Shown here piece by piece: positions 14,832 to 22,997 of a stretch of 36,903 nt of DNA. The stretch lies in assembly GCA_964393895.1 (NCBI GenBank), contig CAYMWP010000028.1, positions 1-36,903 of the forward strand, given 5' to 3'. The notes under the pieces are model-generated. The model was not told the DNA's origin, ran no database searches, and saw nothing but the letters and a program-made list of their open reading frames with translations. This DNA is from B4-G1 sp964393895 (GTDB lineage: Bacteria; Chloroflexota; Anaerolineae; B4-G1). Positions within the stretch are counted from its first letter, which is position 1. Each line of letters opens with the position of its first letter. Made by a program: the position numbers and the translations under genes.

Positions 14832-15638
14832 ATGTACCATGTCTTTGCGGTATCCGACGGCAGCGGCAGGACGGCCGAACGGGCGCTGATTGCAGCCCTG
14901 GCGCAATTCGCGGGCGCGGACGTCAAGATCGAACGGCGGGAGAAAGTGCGCACCGAGGAACACGTGCACCAGGTGGTACGAGAGGCCGCTCAGGTCAGAG
15001 GCTTTATCCTCCACACACTGGTTTCAAACAGCCTGCGCCAGACCATGTTGCGCGCGGGACGGATGCACAACGTCGAGACGATTGATCTGATGGGGCCGCT
15101 GCTGGCGCGGCTTTCTCAACAACTCTCTATCTCACCCACTGAAAAGCCCGGTCTATTCCGGCAACTGAACGAAGAGTACTTCCGGCGCATCGAGACAATG
15201 GAGTTCGCCTACCGCCACGACGACGGTCGCCGCGCTAACGAGCTTGCGCAGGCGGAGCTGGTGTTGGTGGGGGTCTCGCGCACCTTCAAGACCCCGCTCA
15301 GCATCTATCTCTCTTTCAAGGGATGGTTCGTCGCCAACGTGCCCATCGTGCTGCAAGTAAAGCCGCCGCCAGAGTTGTTCGATCTGCCCCCCGGCCACGT
15401 TTGCGGCCTCACGATTAACCCACTGCGACTGGTGGAACTGCGGCGCGTGCGGCACGAATACCTGGGTGGAGCCGCCGGCGACTATGCCGACCTCGACTTT
15501 GTACAGCGAGAAGTGGGGTATGCGCTCGCCATCTTTCACAGCCGCCCTCAGTGGCCCGTCGTAGACGTGACCGACAAACCCATAGAAGAGATCGCTTCCG
15601 AGATCTTGGCGCTCGCGAGGCAGACACAGTCGGATTAG
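14832..15638 (+). CDS. ppsR: pyruvate, water dikinase regulatory protein (PEP synthase kinase/pyrophosphorylase, PSRP)
   Basis: The 268-residue protein belongs to the DUF299/PSRP family of bifunctional ADP-dependent kinase and Pi-dependent pyrophosphorylase. In characterised members it inactivates and reactivates PEP synthase or pyruvate phosphate dikinase by threonine phosphorylation. Diagnostic motifs are FAVSDGSGRTAERAL (5-19), HDDG (129-132) and the P-loop-like GVSRTFKT (147-154), followed by PLSIYLSFKGWFVANVPIV. The start is ATG 14832, which follows the sequence GGAGAAGGAG almost at once. Its promoter diverges from that of sucCD. mutS starts 13 nt downstream. No ppsA or ppdK target lies in the window. 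Confidence 0.92.
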   Translation: MYHVFAVSDGSGRTAERALIAALAQFAGADVKIERREKVRTEEHVHQVVREAAQVRGFILHTLVSNSLRQTMLRAGRMHNVETIDLMGPLLARLSQQLSISPTEKPGLFRQLNEEYFRRIETMEFAYRHDDGRRANELAQAELVLVGVSRTFKTPLSIYLSFKGWFVANVPIVLQVKPPPELFDLPPGHVCGLTINPLRLVELRRVRHEYLGGAAGDYADLDFVQREVGYALAIFHSRPQWPVVDVTDKPIEEIASEILALARQTQSD

Positions 15639-15651
15639 CAGATACAAGACC

Positions 15652-18237
15652 ATGCCCAAAGTGACCCCGGTTCGCAAACAGTATCTCCAGATCAAGGCCC
15701 AGCATCCGGACGCTATTCTCTTCTTCAGGCTGGGCGATTTCTACGAGACCTTTGACGAGGACGCAGAGGTCGCCGCCCGCGAGCTCGACCTCGTCCTGAC
15801 CTCGCGCCCGGTCGCCAAGAACCAGCGCGTGCCGATGGCCGGCGTCCCCTACCACGCCGTCGAGGGGTACATCGCCCGCCTCATCGAAAAGGGCTACCGC
15901 GTCGCCATCGCCGAGCAAATAGGAGAAGCTACCGGCCGGGGACTGGTCCACCGGGCAGTGAGGCGAGTCGTGACCCCCGGCACCGTCGTCGAGCCGGCGC
16001 TGCTGGACGAGAAGCGACCCAATTACCTGGCAGCGGTGGTTATCGAAGAGGAACAGGCCGGGTTGGCCTACGCCGACATCACCACCGGCGAGTTTGCCGC
16101 CGCCCGCCTGGACGCGACAGAGGTGGAGCAAGAACTTGCGCGGCTGCAACCCCGCGAATGTCTGATACCGGACACCTCCAACAACCAATACCCTATACCC
16201 AACTATACCCACCTCACACCGCTCCCGCTCTACCGCTTCGAGTTGGGGGCAGCCCAACGAGTATTGCTCGACCACTTTGACGTGACGACGCTGGAAGGCT
16301 TTGGCTGCGCCGGCAGACCGCTGGCTATCCGGGCCGCTGGCGCCATCGTTCATTACCTGCGCGAGACCCACGAGGGAGCGCTGGCGCAGATCGTGGCCCT
16401 CAGCACTTACTCGACCGCCCGCTTTATGATGCTCGACGGGGCCACGCGCCGCAACTTGGAGCTGACCGAGACGATCCGCGAGCACAAAGCGCGCGGCTCG
16501 CTGCTGGGCGCGCTCGACCTGACACTCACCCCGATGGGCGGGCGGCTGCTGCGGACACGGCTAGCCCAGCCGCTGCTCGACCGGGCGGAGTTAGAAGCGC
16601 GGCTGGACGAGGTGCAAGCGTTCTACGACGACACTATCCTGCGCGGAAGAGTGCGCGAACTGCTCAAGGAGGTCTCTGACCTGGAGCGGCTGACCAATCG
16701 GGTGCTGGCGGGCATAGCGCGGCCAAGAGACCTGGTCGGCTTGCGCAAGACCCTCCAAACTGTGCCGGAACTCGTAGCGACGATGCAGGAGGCAGGAGGC
16801 AAGAGGCAGGATGCAGGAGGCAGGATGCAGGATTTTGTATCTTTTCTCAATCCCTGCGATGACGTCGTTTCTCTCGTCGCCTCCGCCATCGTGGACGACC
16901 CGCCGGCGAGCATGTCCGATGGCGGCGTCATCCGGCCCGGCTTTTCCTCGGAACTGGATAGCGTCGTCATGGCCGCGCGGGACGCCAAAGCGTGGGTCGC
17001 CAACCTGGAAAAGAAGGCGCGCGAGCGCACCGGTATCAAGAACCTCAAGGTGGGTTTCAACAAAGTCTTTGGTTACTATATTGAGGTCACCAAATCCAAC
17101 CTGGACGCGGTTCCTGAGGAATACATCCGCAAACAGACGTTGGTCAACGCCGAGCGGTATATCACGCCAGAGTTGAAGGAATACGAATCTCTGATCCTGA
17201 ACGCCAAAGAGCGGCAAGTCGAGATCGAATCACGATTATTCAAAGAGGTCTGCCGGCAGGTGGGAGCACGGAGCGGGCCATTGCTCGAGACGGCGCGGGC
17301 GCTGGCCCGGGTGGATACAGCGGCGTCGCTGGCCGAGGTGGCCGTGCGCAACCGGTACGTGCGGCCTGAACTGGACGACGAGGACGCGGGCTGCCGCTTG
17401 GAGATCGTAGCCGGAAGACACCCCGTCGTCGAGCGGGCGCTACAGGAGGAGCCTTTCACACCCAACGATTTGCACCTCAACGATGATGAGCGCATCCTGA
17501 TCATCACCGGGCCGAACATGGCCGGAAAGTCAATCTACCTGCGGCAGAATGCGCTCATCGTACTGATGGCCCAGATGGGCAGCTTTGTACCAGCCGACCG
17601 GGCGCGGATCGGCATCGTGGACCGCATCTTTACCCGCATTGGGGCGATGGATGAGATCGCCGCCGGTCGCTCGACCTTTATGGTCGAGATGATCGAGACA
17701 GCCAACATCCTCAACCACGCCACACCCCGCAGCCTGCTCATCCTCGACGAGATCGGCCGCGGCACCAGCACCTACGATGGCCTCTCCATCGCTTGGGCGG
17801 TAGTCGAATACCTGCACAACCATCCGCAGCGACGAGCACGCACGCTCTTTGCCACCCACTACCACGAGCTGACCGAAACGGCTGAACGACTCCCCGCGGT
17901 GCGCAATTACAATCTGGACGTGGTGGAGGAAGAAGGCCGGGTCGTATTCCTGCACAAGGTGATAGCCGGTGGAGCGGACCGCTCCTATGGCATCCACGTG
18001 GCACAGTTAGCGGGCGTGCCCAAGCCCGTCATTCACCGGGCCGAGGAATTGCTGAACCAGTTGGAAAGCGGCGAATTTCGCCCCGGCACGCCCGCGCTGG
18101 AACCTCGCCAGCCGCTGCTCTTTGCCGACCAGCACCCGGTGGTAGAAACACTGCGGGAACTGGACGTCTCCCAAATGACGCCCTTGGAGGCCATCAACGA
18201 GCTATACAAGTTACAGCGGCGGGTGAAAAAAGATTAG
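15652..18237 (+). CDS. mutS: DNA mismatch repair protein MutS
   Basis: This 861-residue protein is full length. The mismatch-sensing Phe30-x-Glu32 lies in FFRLGDFYETF. The lever/clamp region spans ~250-560, with the clamp around GIKNLKVGFNKVFGYYIEVTK. The ATPase has Walker A GPNMAGKS (620-627), the ST-motif GRSTFMVEM, Walker B LLILDE (695-700), GRGTSTYDG and THYHEL (735-740). The C-terminal helix-hairpin region is SYGIHVAQLAGVP. Two heptamer-encoded stretches interrupt it: QYPIPNY (179-185) in the connector region, and QEAGGKRQDAGGRMQD (379-394) before the clamp. Both are in frame, so the protein should still fold. It binds mismatched DNA in the cytoplasm. mutL is not in the window. Shine-Dalgarno sequence is weak. 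Confidence 0.97.
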   Translation: MPKVTPVRKQYLQIKAQHPDAILFFRLGDFYETFDEDAEVAARELDLVLTSRPVAKNQRVPMAGVPYHAVEGYIARLIEKGYRVAIAEQIGEATGRGLVHRAVRRVVTPGTVVEPALLDEKRPNYLAAVVIEEEQAGLAYADITTGEFAAARLDATEVEQELARLQPRECLIPDTSNNQYPIPNYTHLTPLPLYRFELGAAQRVLLDHFDVTTLEGFGCAGRPLAIRAAGAIVHYLRETHEGALAQIVALSTYSTARFMMLDGATRRNLELTETIREHKARGSLLGALDLTLTPMGGRLLRTRLAQPLLDRAELEARLDEVQAFYDDTILRGRVRELLKEVSDLERLTNRVLAGIARPRDLVGLRKTLQTVPELVATMQEAGGKRQDAGGRMQDFVSFLNPCDDVVSLVASAIVDDPPASMSDGGVIRPGFSSELDSVVMAARDAKAWVANLEKKARERTGIKNLKVGFNKVFGYYIEVTKSNLDAVPEEYIRKQTLVNAERYITPELKEYESLILNAKERQVEIESRLFKEVCRQVGARSGPLLETARALARVDTAASLAEVAVRNRYVRPELDDEDAGCRLEIVAGRHPVVERALQEEPFTPNDLHLNDDERILIITGPNMAGKSIYLRQNALIVLMAQMGSFVPADRARIGIVDRIFTRIGAMDEIAAGRSTFMVEMIETANILNHATPRSLLILDEIGRGTSTYDGLSIAWAVVEYLHNHPQRRARTLFATHYHELTETAERLPAVRNYNLDVVEEEGRVVFLHKVIAGGADRSYGIHVAQLAGVPKPVIHRAEELLNQLESGEFRPGTPALEPRQPLLFADQHPVVETLRELDVSQMTPLEAINELYKLQRRVKKD
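16187..16210. repeat. degenerate heptamer (TATACCC) tract in mutS
   Basis: AATACCC (16187-16193) and TATACCC (16194-16200) are adjacent, and TATACCC recurs at 16204-16210 after three bases. The in-frame product is NNQYPIPNY in the connector region of MutS. Confidence 0.6.
16785..16833. repeat. seven-unit GCAGGAG/T heptamer array in mutS
   Basis: Seven consecutive 7-bp units begin at 16785: GCAGGAG, GCAGGAG, GCAAGAG, GCAGGAT, GCAGGAG, GCAGGAT, GCAGGAT. The 49-bp array is translated as QEAGGKRQDAGGRMQD (residues 379-394), a low-complexity insert just before the clamp domain. Confidence 0.92.
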
Positions 18238-18269
18238 GGCGGAAGAGCGTGGTCGTAGACGTGCGCCGC

Positions 18270-18503
18270 TTACAGCAGCTTGACGATCAACCGGGCAACC
18301 AGCAAGAGAGCCAGGCCAATAGGCAGAATCAGCAGCCCTACCCCCAGCACCGGGGTCAGTCCCACGCCAACCAGCGAGACGACCACCCCTACCAGCCCAA
18401 AGACGCCCGCCAGTATCACTGCCAGCAACGCGAGTGGCAGCTTGATCAGCCAGGCCAGTAACAGGAACGGCAGTTTGAGCAACCAGGTCAGAAAATCTAA
18501 CAT
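18270..18503 (-). CDS. small very hydrophobic membrane protein
   Basis: The protein has 77 residues from ATG 18503, with GGAGG eight bases upstream; a longer frame to 18689 lacks a better site. Three to four membrane segments fill most of its length (about 4-22, 23-44, 45-60 and 58-77), with LPFLLLAWLIKLPLALLAVI near the start. It has almost no charged residue beyond a few Lys and Arg. It faces mutS, 32 nt beyond its stop. Small membrane proteins of this kind are common and mostly uncharacterised, so no function is assigned. Confidence 0.7.
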   Translation of the reverse strand: MLDFLTWLLKLPFLLLAWLIKLPLALLAVILAGVFGLVGVVVSLVGVGLTPVLGVGLLILPIGLALLLVARLIVKLL

Positions 18504-18600
18504 CACTTTCACCTCCATCCACCTCCATCTTCTCGTTAACTTTAATACGCAAGGCGCCTTTCCAGGTTGCACTCGCCCGCGCACCGATTTCGATGAAACC

Positions 18601-18616
18601 TGGATTATCAAATCCA
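18601..18616. repeat. small palindrome upstream of the BTAD activator
   Basis: TGGATT (18601-18606) and AATCCA (18611-18616) form a 6-bp stem with a 4-nt loop, flanked by CC and the nearby CCAGG. It sits in the divergent gap between the small membrane gene and the activator and could be an operator or a dispersed palindrome. Confidence 0.4.
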
Positions 18617-18658
18617 AGCCAGGGGCGGGAACGGCCGAGTAGTTACTGAGGAATATCC

Positions 18659-21600
18659 GTGTATCAGAAGGGCTTGATAGTTCAGACAAAGCTGACTCCC
18701 CCGCGCCTCCACAAGCGCACTCTCCATCGCACCCGTCTGACCCACCGATTGCTGGAGGTGTTAGACTATCGTCTCGCCATCGTACAGGCCGGGGCCGGCT
18801 ATGGCAAGAGCACCGCGCTGGCGGCGCTCGCAGAGAAAGGTCACCCCCTGGCGTGGTATCATCTCAGCACCGAGGATGGAGACCCTCTCGTTTTTCTCCT
18901 CCACCTCATCCACAGCTTCCGTACCGCCCTGCCGGGCCTATCTGAGGAGCCGCTGACGCTGTTAGACACGTGGGAGAGGGGAAACAGCGAGTTGCCGTGG
19001 GTGACCGTCGTGGGCGGACTGATCAATCAGTTGGCCGAACAGTCTAAAGGCCCCGTGCTCTTGATCCTCGATGATTTTCACCTTCTGGGCGACTCCGCCG
19101 AGACTGGCCGCATCCTGGATTGGTTCATCGGACGCGCGCCGTCCGACCTGCACGTTATTCTCTCTACCCGCTATCCACTCAAACTGCCCACCCTGGTCAC
19201 TTGGAGGGTCAGGGGCGAGGTGCTGGATATCGGACAGGAGGAATTGACCTTTACGTCCGGAGAGATCGAGTCGCTTTTCCACGAGCAGTATAATCTACCC
19301 CTCACCGCCGAGGAAGTGGGGCACCTGGCGGCCAAGACCGAGGGTTGGGCCATCGCCTTACAACTGATCTGGCAGGGATTGCGCAGCGAGGCCGTCTCCA
19401 CGCTGTCTCAGGCCCTGGAGCGGCTGTCCGGCTCTTCCGAGAACCTCTTTGCCTATCTATCTCAGGAGGTTTTAGAGCAGCAGCCCCCCGATGTTCAAGA
19501 GTTTCTGCTCATCACGGCAGTGCTGCGAGAGATGACGGCGGCTGTCTGCGATTGCCTGCGGGGCCGCGACGATAGCGACCAAATCCTGCGCTATCTCTTG
19601 GAAAGCGGGTTGTTCACCACGGATATGGGCAACGGCCACGCGCGCTACCAGTCACTCTTCCGCGAGTTCCTATGCCACCGCCTGACCCCGCACGCAGAGC
19701 GAAGAGCACACCGCAAGGCCGCCGACTGTTGGCAACGCCAGGGAGGGCCAGAGGAAGCAATCTATCACCTGTTGGCGGCCAACGCCTTCGAAGAGGCGGC
19801 CGGCATCCTCGAACGGTTAGGACGAGAGATGGTGCGGGACGGTCGTCTCGACACACTGGCCGGGTGGATCGGCGATCTATCCCCAGACGTACTCGAGCGT
19901 CATCCGCTCCTCTTAATCTACCTGGGCGATGTAGCCCGCCTTCACAGCCGCTTCGACAAAGCCCTAGATTGGTACCGCCAGGCGGAGAAACGGTGTCGCG
20001 CCAGAGACGACATGCAAGGGACCAGTCAGGCCTTGCGCGGTCAGGCGCGAGTCTACCTGGACACGGTCAATCCCAGACAGGCGGAGCATCTGTTACAGGA
20101 TGCGCTACGACTTTCCGACGGCCAGGAAGACCGCGAGAGTCGCGCTCGTTTACTAGAGCTATTAGCGGAGAATCTGCTCAACCTGGGCCGGCTGGAGGAG
20201 GCTGAACGTCTCCGGGCACAGTTCAAAGAGTTGCGGGAGGAGGGGCCTGGAAGAGCCGAGTTAGCAGTGCGCGTACTTTTGCGTACCGGTCAGCTGGATC
20301 AGGCGCGCCGCCTACTGGAAGAGCGGGCGGAGGCCGAACGGCGGGAACCCATCCTGCGCCCTCGCTCCCACCGCGAGACGCTCCTGCTGCTTTCTCTGAT
20401 CCTATCCTTCCAGGGTGAAGGGGAAAAGGCGTACCGCTGTGCAGTAGAGGGCACCGAACGCGGACAGGCCCTACATTCCCCTTTCGTCACTGCCGTCGGT
20501 TATATGCGCCAGGGACATGCCTGGCTCTTGCGCAAAGCCTCCCAGGCATACGACGAAGCCTGTCGCTGCTTTAGAGAAGCTATCGCTCTGGGAGACACTC
20601 TGGCGGTGCCACGCCTCAAGGTAGAGGCATTCTGGGGGTTGTGCCGGGCGCTCGGCTTCCGGGGGAAAATCGAAGAGGCCGAACGGGCGGCCGAACAAGG
20701 GATCGAGATCGCCCAGCGGGCCGGCGACGAGTGGATCGAGGCCCTCATCCGCGTCTCAATGGGGGCCGGATATACGCTCGCCCAGCGATACGCGGATGCC
20801 TCCATCTGGCTGGCCCAAGCGGCGAACGCTTTCCGTGAATGCGGAGACACCTTCGGTGAAGCGGTGTCTCGGCTCTGGCAATGCCTATTGTGGGAGGAGA
20901 CGGAGGACACCGCCCGGCTAGAACATGGAGTTGGCGAACTCTTACAACTGATCAACCAACACGGGTACGTTTATCTCTTTACCCACAAAACCCTACTGGG
21001 ACCGCCTGACCACCGCCGTTCGGTCCCCCTCCTGCTCTTTGCCCGGGACGCCACACGACAGCGCGTCTATGCCGAGAGCATCCTGGCCCAGATGGGGCTG
21101 GAACGGCTAGAGATTCACCCTGGCTACCAGCTACGGATACAGACCTTGGGCTCCTTCCGCGTCTGGCGAGGCGCACAAGAGATCGCACCACAAGATTGGC
21201 AGCGTGAAAAGGCCCGCCAGTTGTTCCAATTACTGCTGACCTACCGGCGCAAGATGCTGGACCGGGATCAAATCGTAGAATTGCTGTGGCCCGGGCTGGC
21301 CCCCGAACCGGCCTGGCGGGATTTTAGGGTAGCTCTCAGCACTCTTTTCCGGGTGCTAGAGCCAGAGCGGAAACGGGCAGCACCCTCGGCCTATGTGCTC
21401 CGTGACGGCAGTCTGTACGGTCTGCGACCCGGGGCCGACCTATGGCTGGATGCCAAGCAGTTCGAGCGTCTGGTCGCTGAAGGGAACAGCCACTTTGACC
21501 GCGATCTGGAAACCGGGATAGATCGCTACCGGCAAGCGCTGGCCCTCTATCAGGGGGAATATCTGCAAGAATGTCCCTACAAAGATTGGTGCAGTGAAGA

Positions 21601-21904
21601 ACGAGAGCGATTGCTCACTCTCTACCTACGTACCTCAGACCGGCTGGCCCGCGCTCTGATAGAAGAGAAGCAATGGGAGGAAGCCATTGCAGTTTGCCAA
21701 TCCATCCTGGTCCGCGATGATTGTTGGGAACAGGCCTGCCGCCTGATGATGACCGCCTACATCCGCCTGGGCAACCGGGCACAGGCTCTGCGGACCTACC
21801 GGCGCTGTGCAGAGCGGCTGAGAGAAAAGTTAGAGATCGAGCCTTCCGCAGATACCGTCCGCCTCTACGAATCCATCTTGCAGCCTGCGCGTCACCAGGA
21901 ATAG
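18659..21904 (+). CDS. MalT-like ATPase/TPR/BTAD transcriptional activator
   Basis: The 1081-residue protein starts at GTG 18659. The N-terminal sequence KLTPPRLHKRTLHRTRL is that of MalT/LuxR-type STAND ATPases. Walker A is AGAGYGKS (44-51) and a Walker B-like LILDDFH lies near residue 140. A winged-helix segment and a long TPR superhelix follow, roughly 390-790. The C-terminus, from about 818, has a SARP-type winged helix (LRIQTLGSFRVWRG and KARQLFQLLLTYRRKMLDRDQIVELLWPG) and a BTAD domain (about 905-1075). STAND regulators bind an inducer and ATP, then oligomerise at promoters. Its place at the head of the acyl-CoA cluster suggests it controls that cluster; the inducer is unknown. Confidence 0.88.
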   Translation: MYQKGLIVQTKLTPPRLHKRTLHRTRLTHRLLEVLDYRLAIVQAGAGYGKSTALAALAEKGHPLAWYHLSTEDGDPLVFLLHLIHSFRTALPGLSEEPLTLLDTWERGNSELPWVTVVGGLINQLAEQSKGPVLLILDDFHLLGDSAETGRILDWFIGRAPSDLHVILSTRYPLKLPTLVTWRVRGEVLDIGQEELTFTSGEIESLFHEQYNLPLTAEEVGHLAAKTEGWAIALQLIWQGLRSEAVSTLSQALERLSGSSENLFAYLSQEVLEQQPPDVQEFLLITAVLREMTAAVCDCLRGRDDSDQILRYLLESGLFTTDMGNGHARYQSLFREFLCHRLTPHAERRAHRKAADCWQRQGGPEEAIYHLLAANAFEEAAGILERLGREMVRDGRLDTLAGWIGDLSPDVLERHPLLLIYLGDVARLHSRFDKALDWYRQAEKRCRARDDMQGTSQALRGQARVYLDTVNPRQAEHLLQDALRLSDGQEDRESRARLLELLAENLLNLGRLEEAERLRAQFKELREEGPGRAELAVRVLLRTGQLDQARRLLEERAEAERREPILRPRSHRETLLLLSLILSFQGEGEKAYRCAVEGTERGQALHSPFVTAVGYMRQGHAWLLRKASQAYDEACRCFREAIALGDTLAVPRLKVEAFWGLCRALGFRGKIEEAERAAEQGIEIAQRAGDEWIEALIRVSMGAGYTLAQRYADASIWLAQAANAFRECGDTFGEAVSRLWQCLLWEETEDTARLEHGVGELLQLINQHGYVYLFTHKTLLGPPDHRRSVPLLLFARDATRQRVYAESILAQMGLERLEIHPGYQLRIQTLGSFRVWRGAQEIAPQDWQREKARQLFQLLLTYRRKMLDRDQIVELLWPGLAPEPAWRDFRVALSTLFRVLEPERKRAAPSAYVLRDGSLYGLRPGADLWLDAKQFERLVAEGNSHFDRDLETGIDRYRQALALYQGEYLQECPYKDWCSEERERLLTLYLRTSDRLARALIEEKQWEEAIAVCQSILVRDDCWEQACRLMMTAYIRLGNRAQALRTYRRCAERLREKLEIEPSADTVRLYESILQPARHQE

Positions 21905-21934
21905 CCCCGTTGTAACTCCCCAGTAACACATCTG

Positions 21935-21943
21935 TGCTATCAT
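21935..21943 (+). promoter_or_regulatory. extended -10 promoter candidate
   Basis: TG-C-TATCAT (21935-21943) fits an extended -10 element; no good -35 hexamer is spaced 16-18 nt upstream. It lies after the activator's stop and 37 nt before the small-protein ATG at 21981, so the cluster may be started separately from the activator. Confidence 0.4.
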
Positions 21944-21980
21944 GGGCAAGAGTTTCACCTGCCCATACTCGTGCTCACAC

Positions 21981-22202
21981 ATGATGCCTGAAGCAACCGT
22001 CACTTCGTTCATCCTGCGCTTTACCCAGGAGCATCTCTCTGAGATTGAATCCTCCGCCGACGCGTGGCGTGGCGTTATTCGGCACGTGCAAACCGGCGAA
22101 CAAACCCACTTCATCCAGATGGAGGATGCGCTGGCCTTTATCGCCCGCTACGTGGACATCGGAAGCGGCGCAATGCAAAAAGGGAAAAGAATATGCGACT
22201 GA
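21981..22202 (+). CDS. small protein of unknown function
   Basis: The 73-residue product starts at ATG 21981; a longer frame from 21942 would begin inside the -10 element. The sequence FILRFTQEHLSEIESSADAWRGVIRHVQTGEQTHFIQMEDALAFIARYVDI is compact, with a W-R-G-x-I-x-H-V-x-T/S-G-E core and no signal or membrane helix. I recall similar short proteins from Chloroflexota and Actinomycetota but know no function for them. It overlaps the SDR start by 10 nt, which suggests translational coupling. No Shine-Dalgarno sequence was seen, so the start is not certain. Confidence 0.6.
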   Translation: MMPEATVTSFILRFTQEHLSEIESSADAWRGVIRHVQTGEQTHFIQMEDALAFIARYVDIGSGAMQKGKRICD

Positions 22203-22957
22203 AAGACAAAGTCACACTCATCACCGGCGGAGCGGCCGGCATTGGACAAGTCACCGCCCTTCGCCTGGCCGAGGAAGGAGCCCAAGTCATCCTGTGCGAC
22301 GTGGCCGAGGATGCCGGCCAGGAGACAGCCGCCAGGATTGGCCCCAACGCCGCGTTTTACAAAGTGGACGTCACCGACCGCCAGGCGGTACAGGAGTGGG
22401 TGGATGACGTGGTCGCCAGGTACGACCGGGTCGACGTCCTGGTCAACAATGCCGGCATCCTCCGGGACAACCAATTGGTCAAATTCAAGGACGGTCAGGT
22501 GGTCAAGCAGATGCCGGAAGCTGATTTTGACCTGGTAGTGTCCGTCAACCTGAAGGGAGTCTTTAACTGCACCCAAGCGGTAGTACCCTACATGATCCGG
22601 GGTGGCGGAGGAGTCATCCTCAACGCCTCCTCGGTGGTCGGCCTGTACGGGAACTTTGGGCAGACCAACTATGTGGCGACCAAGGCAGGCGTGATTGGAA
22701 TGACCAGGGTATGGGCGCGGGAGTTGGGGCGTTACAACATCCGCGTCAACGCTGTAGCTCCCGGCTTTATTCTCACCGAGATGGTACGGCAGATGCCCGA
22801 AAAAGTCATAGAAAGTATGAAAAAACGCACCCCGTTGGGGCGCATGGGACTCCCAGAGGATATTGCAAACGCTTACCTCTGGCTCGCTTCCGACGAGGCC
22901 AGTTTCGTACACGGCGCTGTGCTCAGTGTGGACGGCGGTATCGTCGTGGGCACGTGA
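22193..22957 (+). CDS. SDR family oxidoreductase, FabG-like
   Basis: The 254-residue protein is a classical short-chain dehydrogenase/reductase. It has TGGAAGIG (11-18) for NAD(P) binding, NNAG (85-88), catalytic Ser147, and Tyr160-x-x-x-Lys164 (YVATK); PG near 190 and the C-terminal DGG also fit. Asp36 follows strand beta-2 (VILCDV), which favours NAD(H) over NADP(H). 3-Oxoacyl-ACP/CoA reductase or 3-hydroxyacyl dehydrogenase activity is the likely role; the substrate is not known. An insert (KFKDGQVVKQMPEADFD) near 97-113 is larger than in FabG. ATG 22193 overlaps the small gene, and the next gene follows after 40 nt. Confidence 0.88.
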   Translation: MRLKDKVTLITGGAAGIGQVTALRLAEEGAQVILCDVAEDAGQETAARIGPNAAFYKVDVTDRQAVQEWVDDVVARYDRVDVLVNNAGILRDNQLVKFKDGQVVKQMPEADFDLVVSVNLKGVFNCTQAVVPYMIRGGGGVILNASSVVGLYGNFGQTNYVATKAGVIGMTRVWARELGRYNIRVNAVAPGFILTEMVRQMPEKVIESMKKRTPLGRMGLPEDIANAYLWLASDEASFVHGAVLSVDGGIVVGT

Positions 22958-22997
22958 ATCACAAAACATTACTAGTGACGGACGACAGGAGGTCCGA

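Noticed and set aside
22863..22997. Upstream extension of the first acyl-CoA ligase
   Set aside because: The frame continues into the SDR gene, but the ATG at 22998 has a full AGGAGGT site and begins the family-typical sequence.
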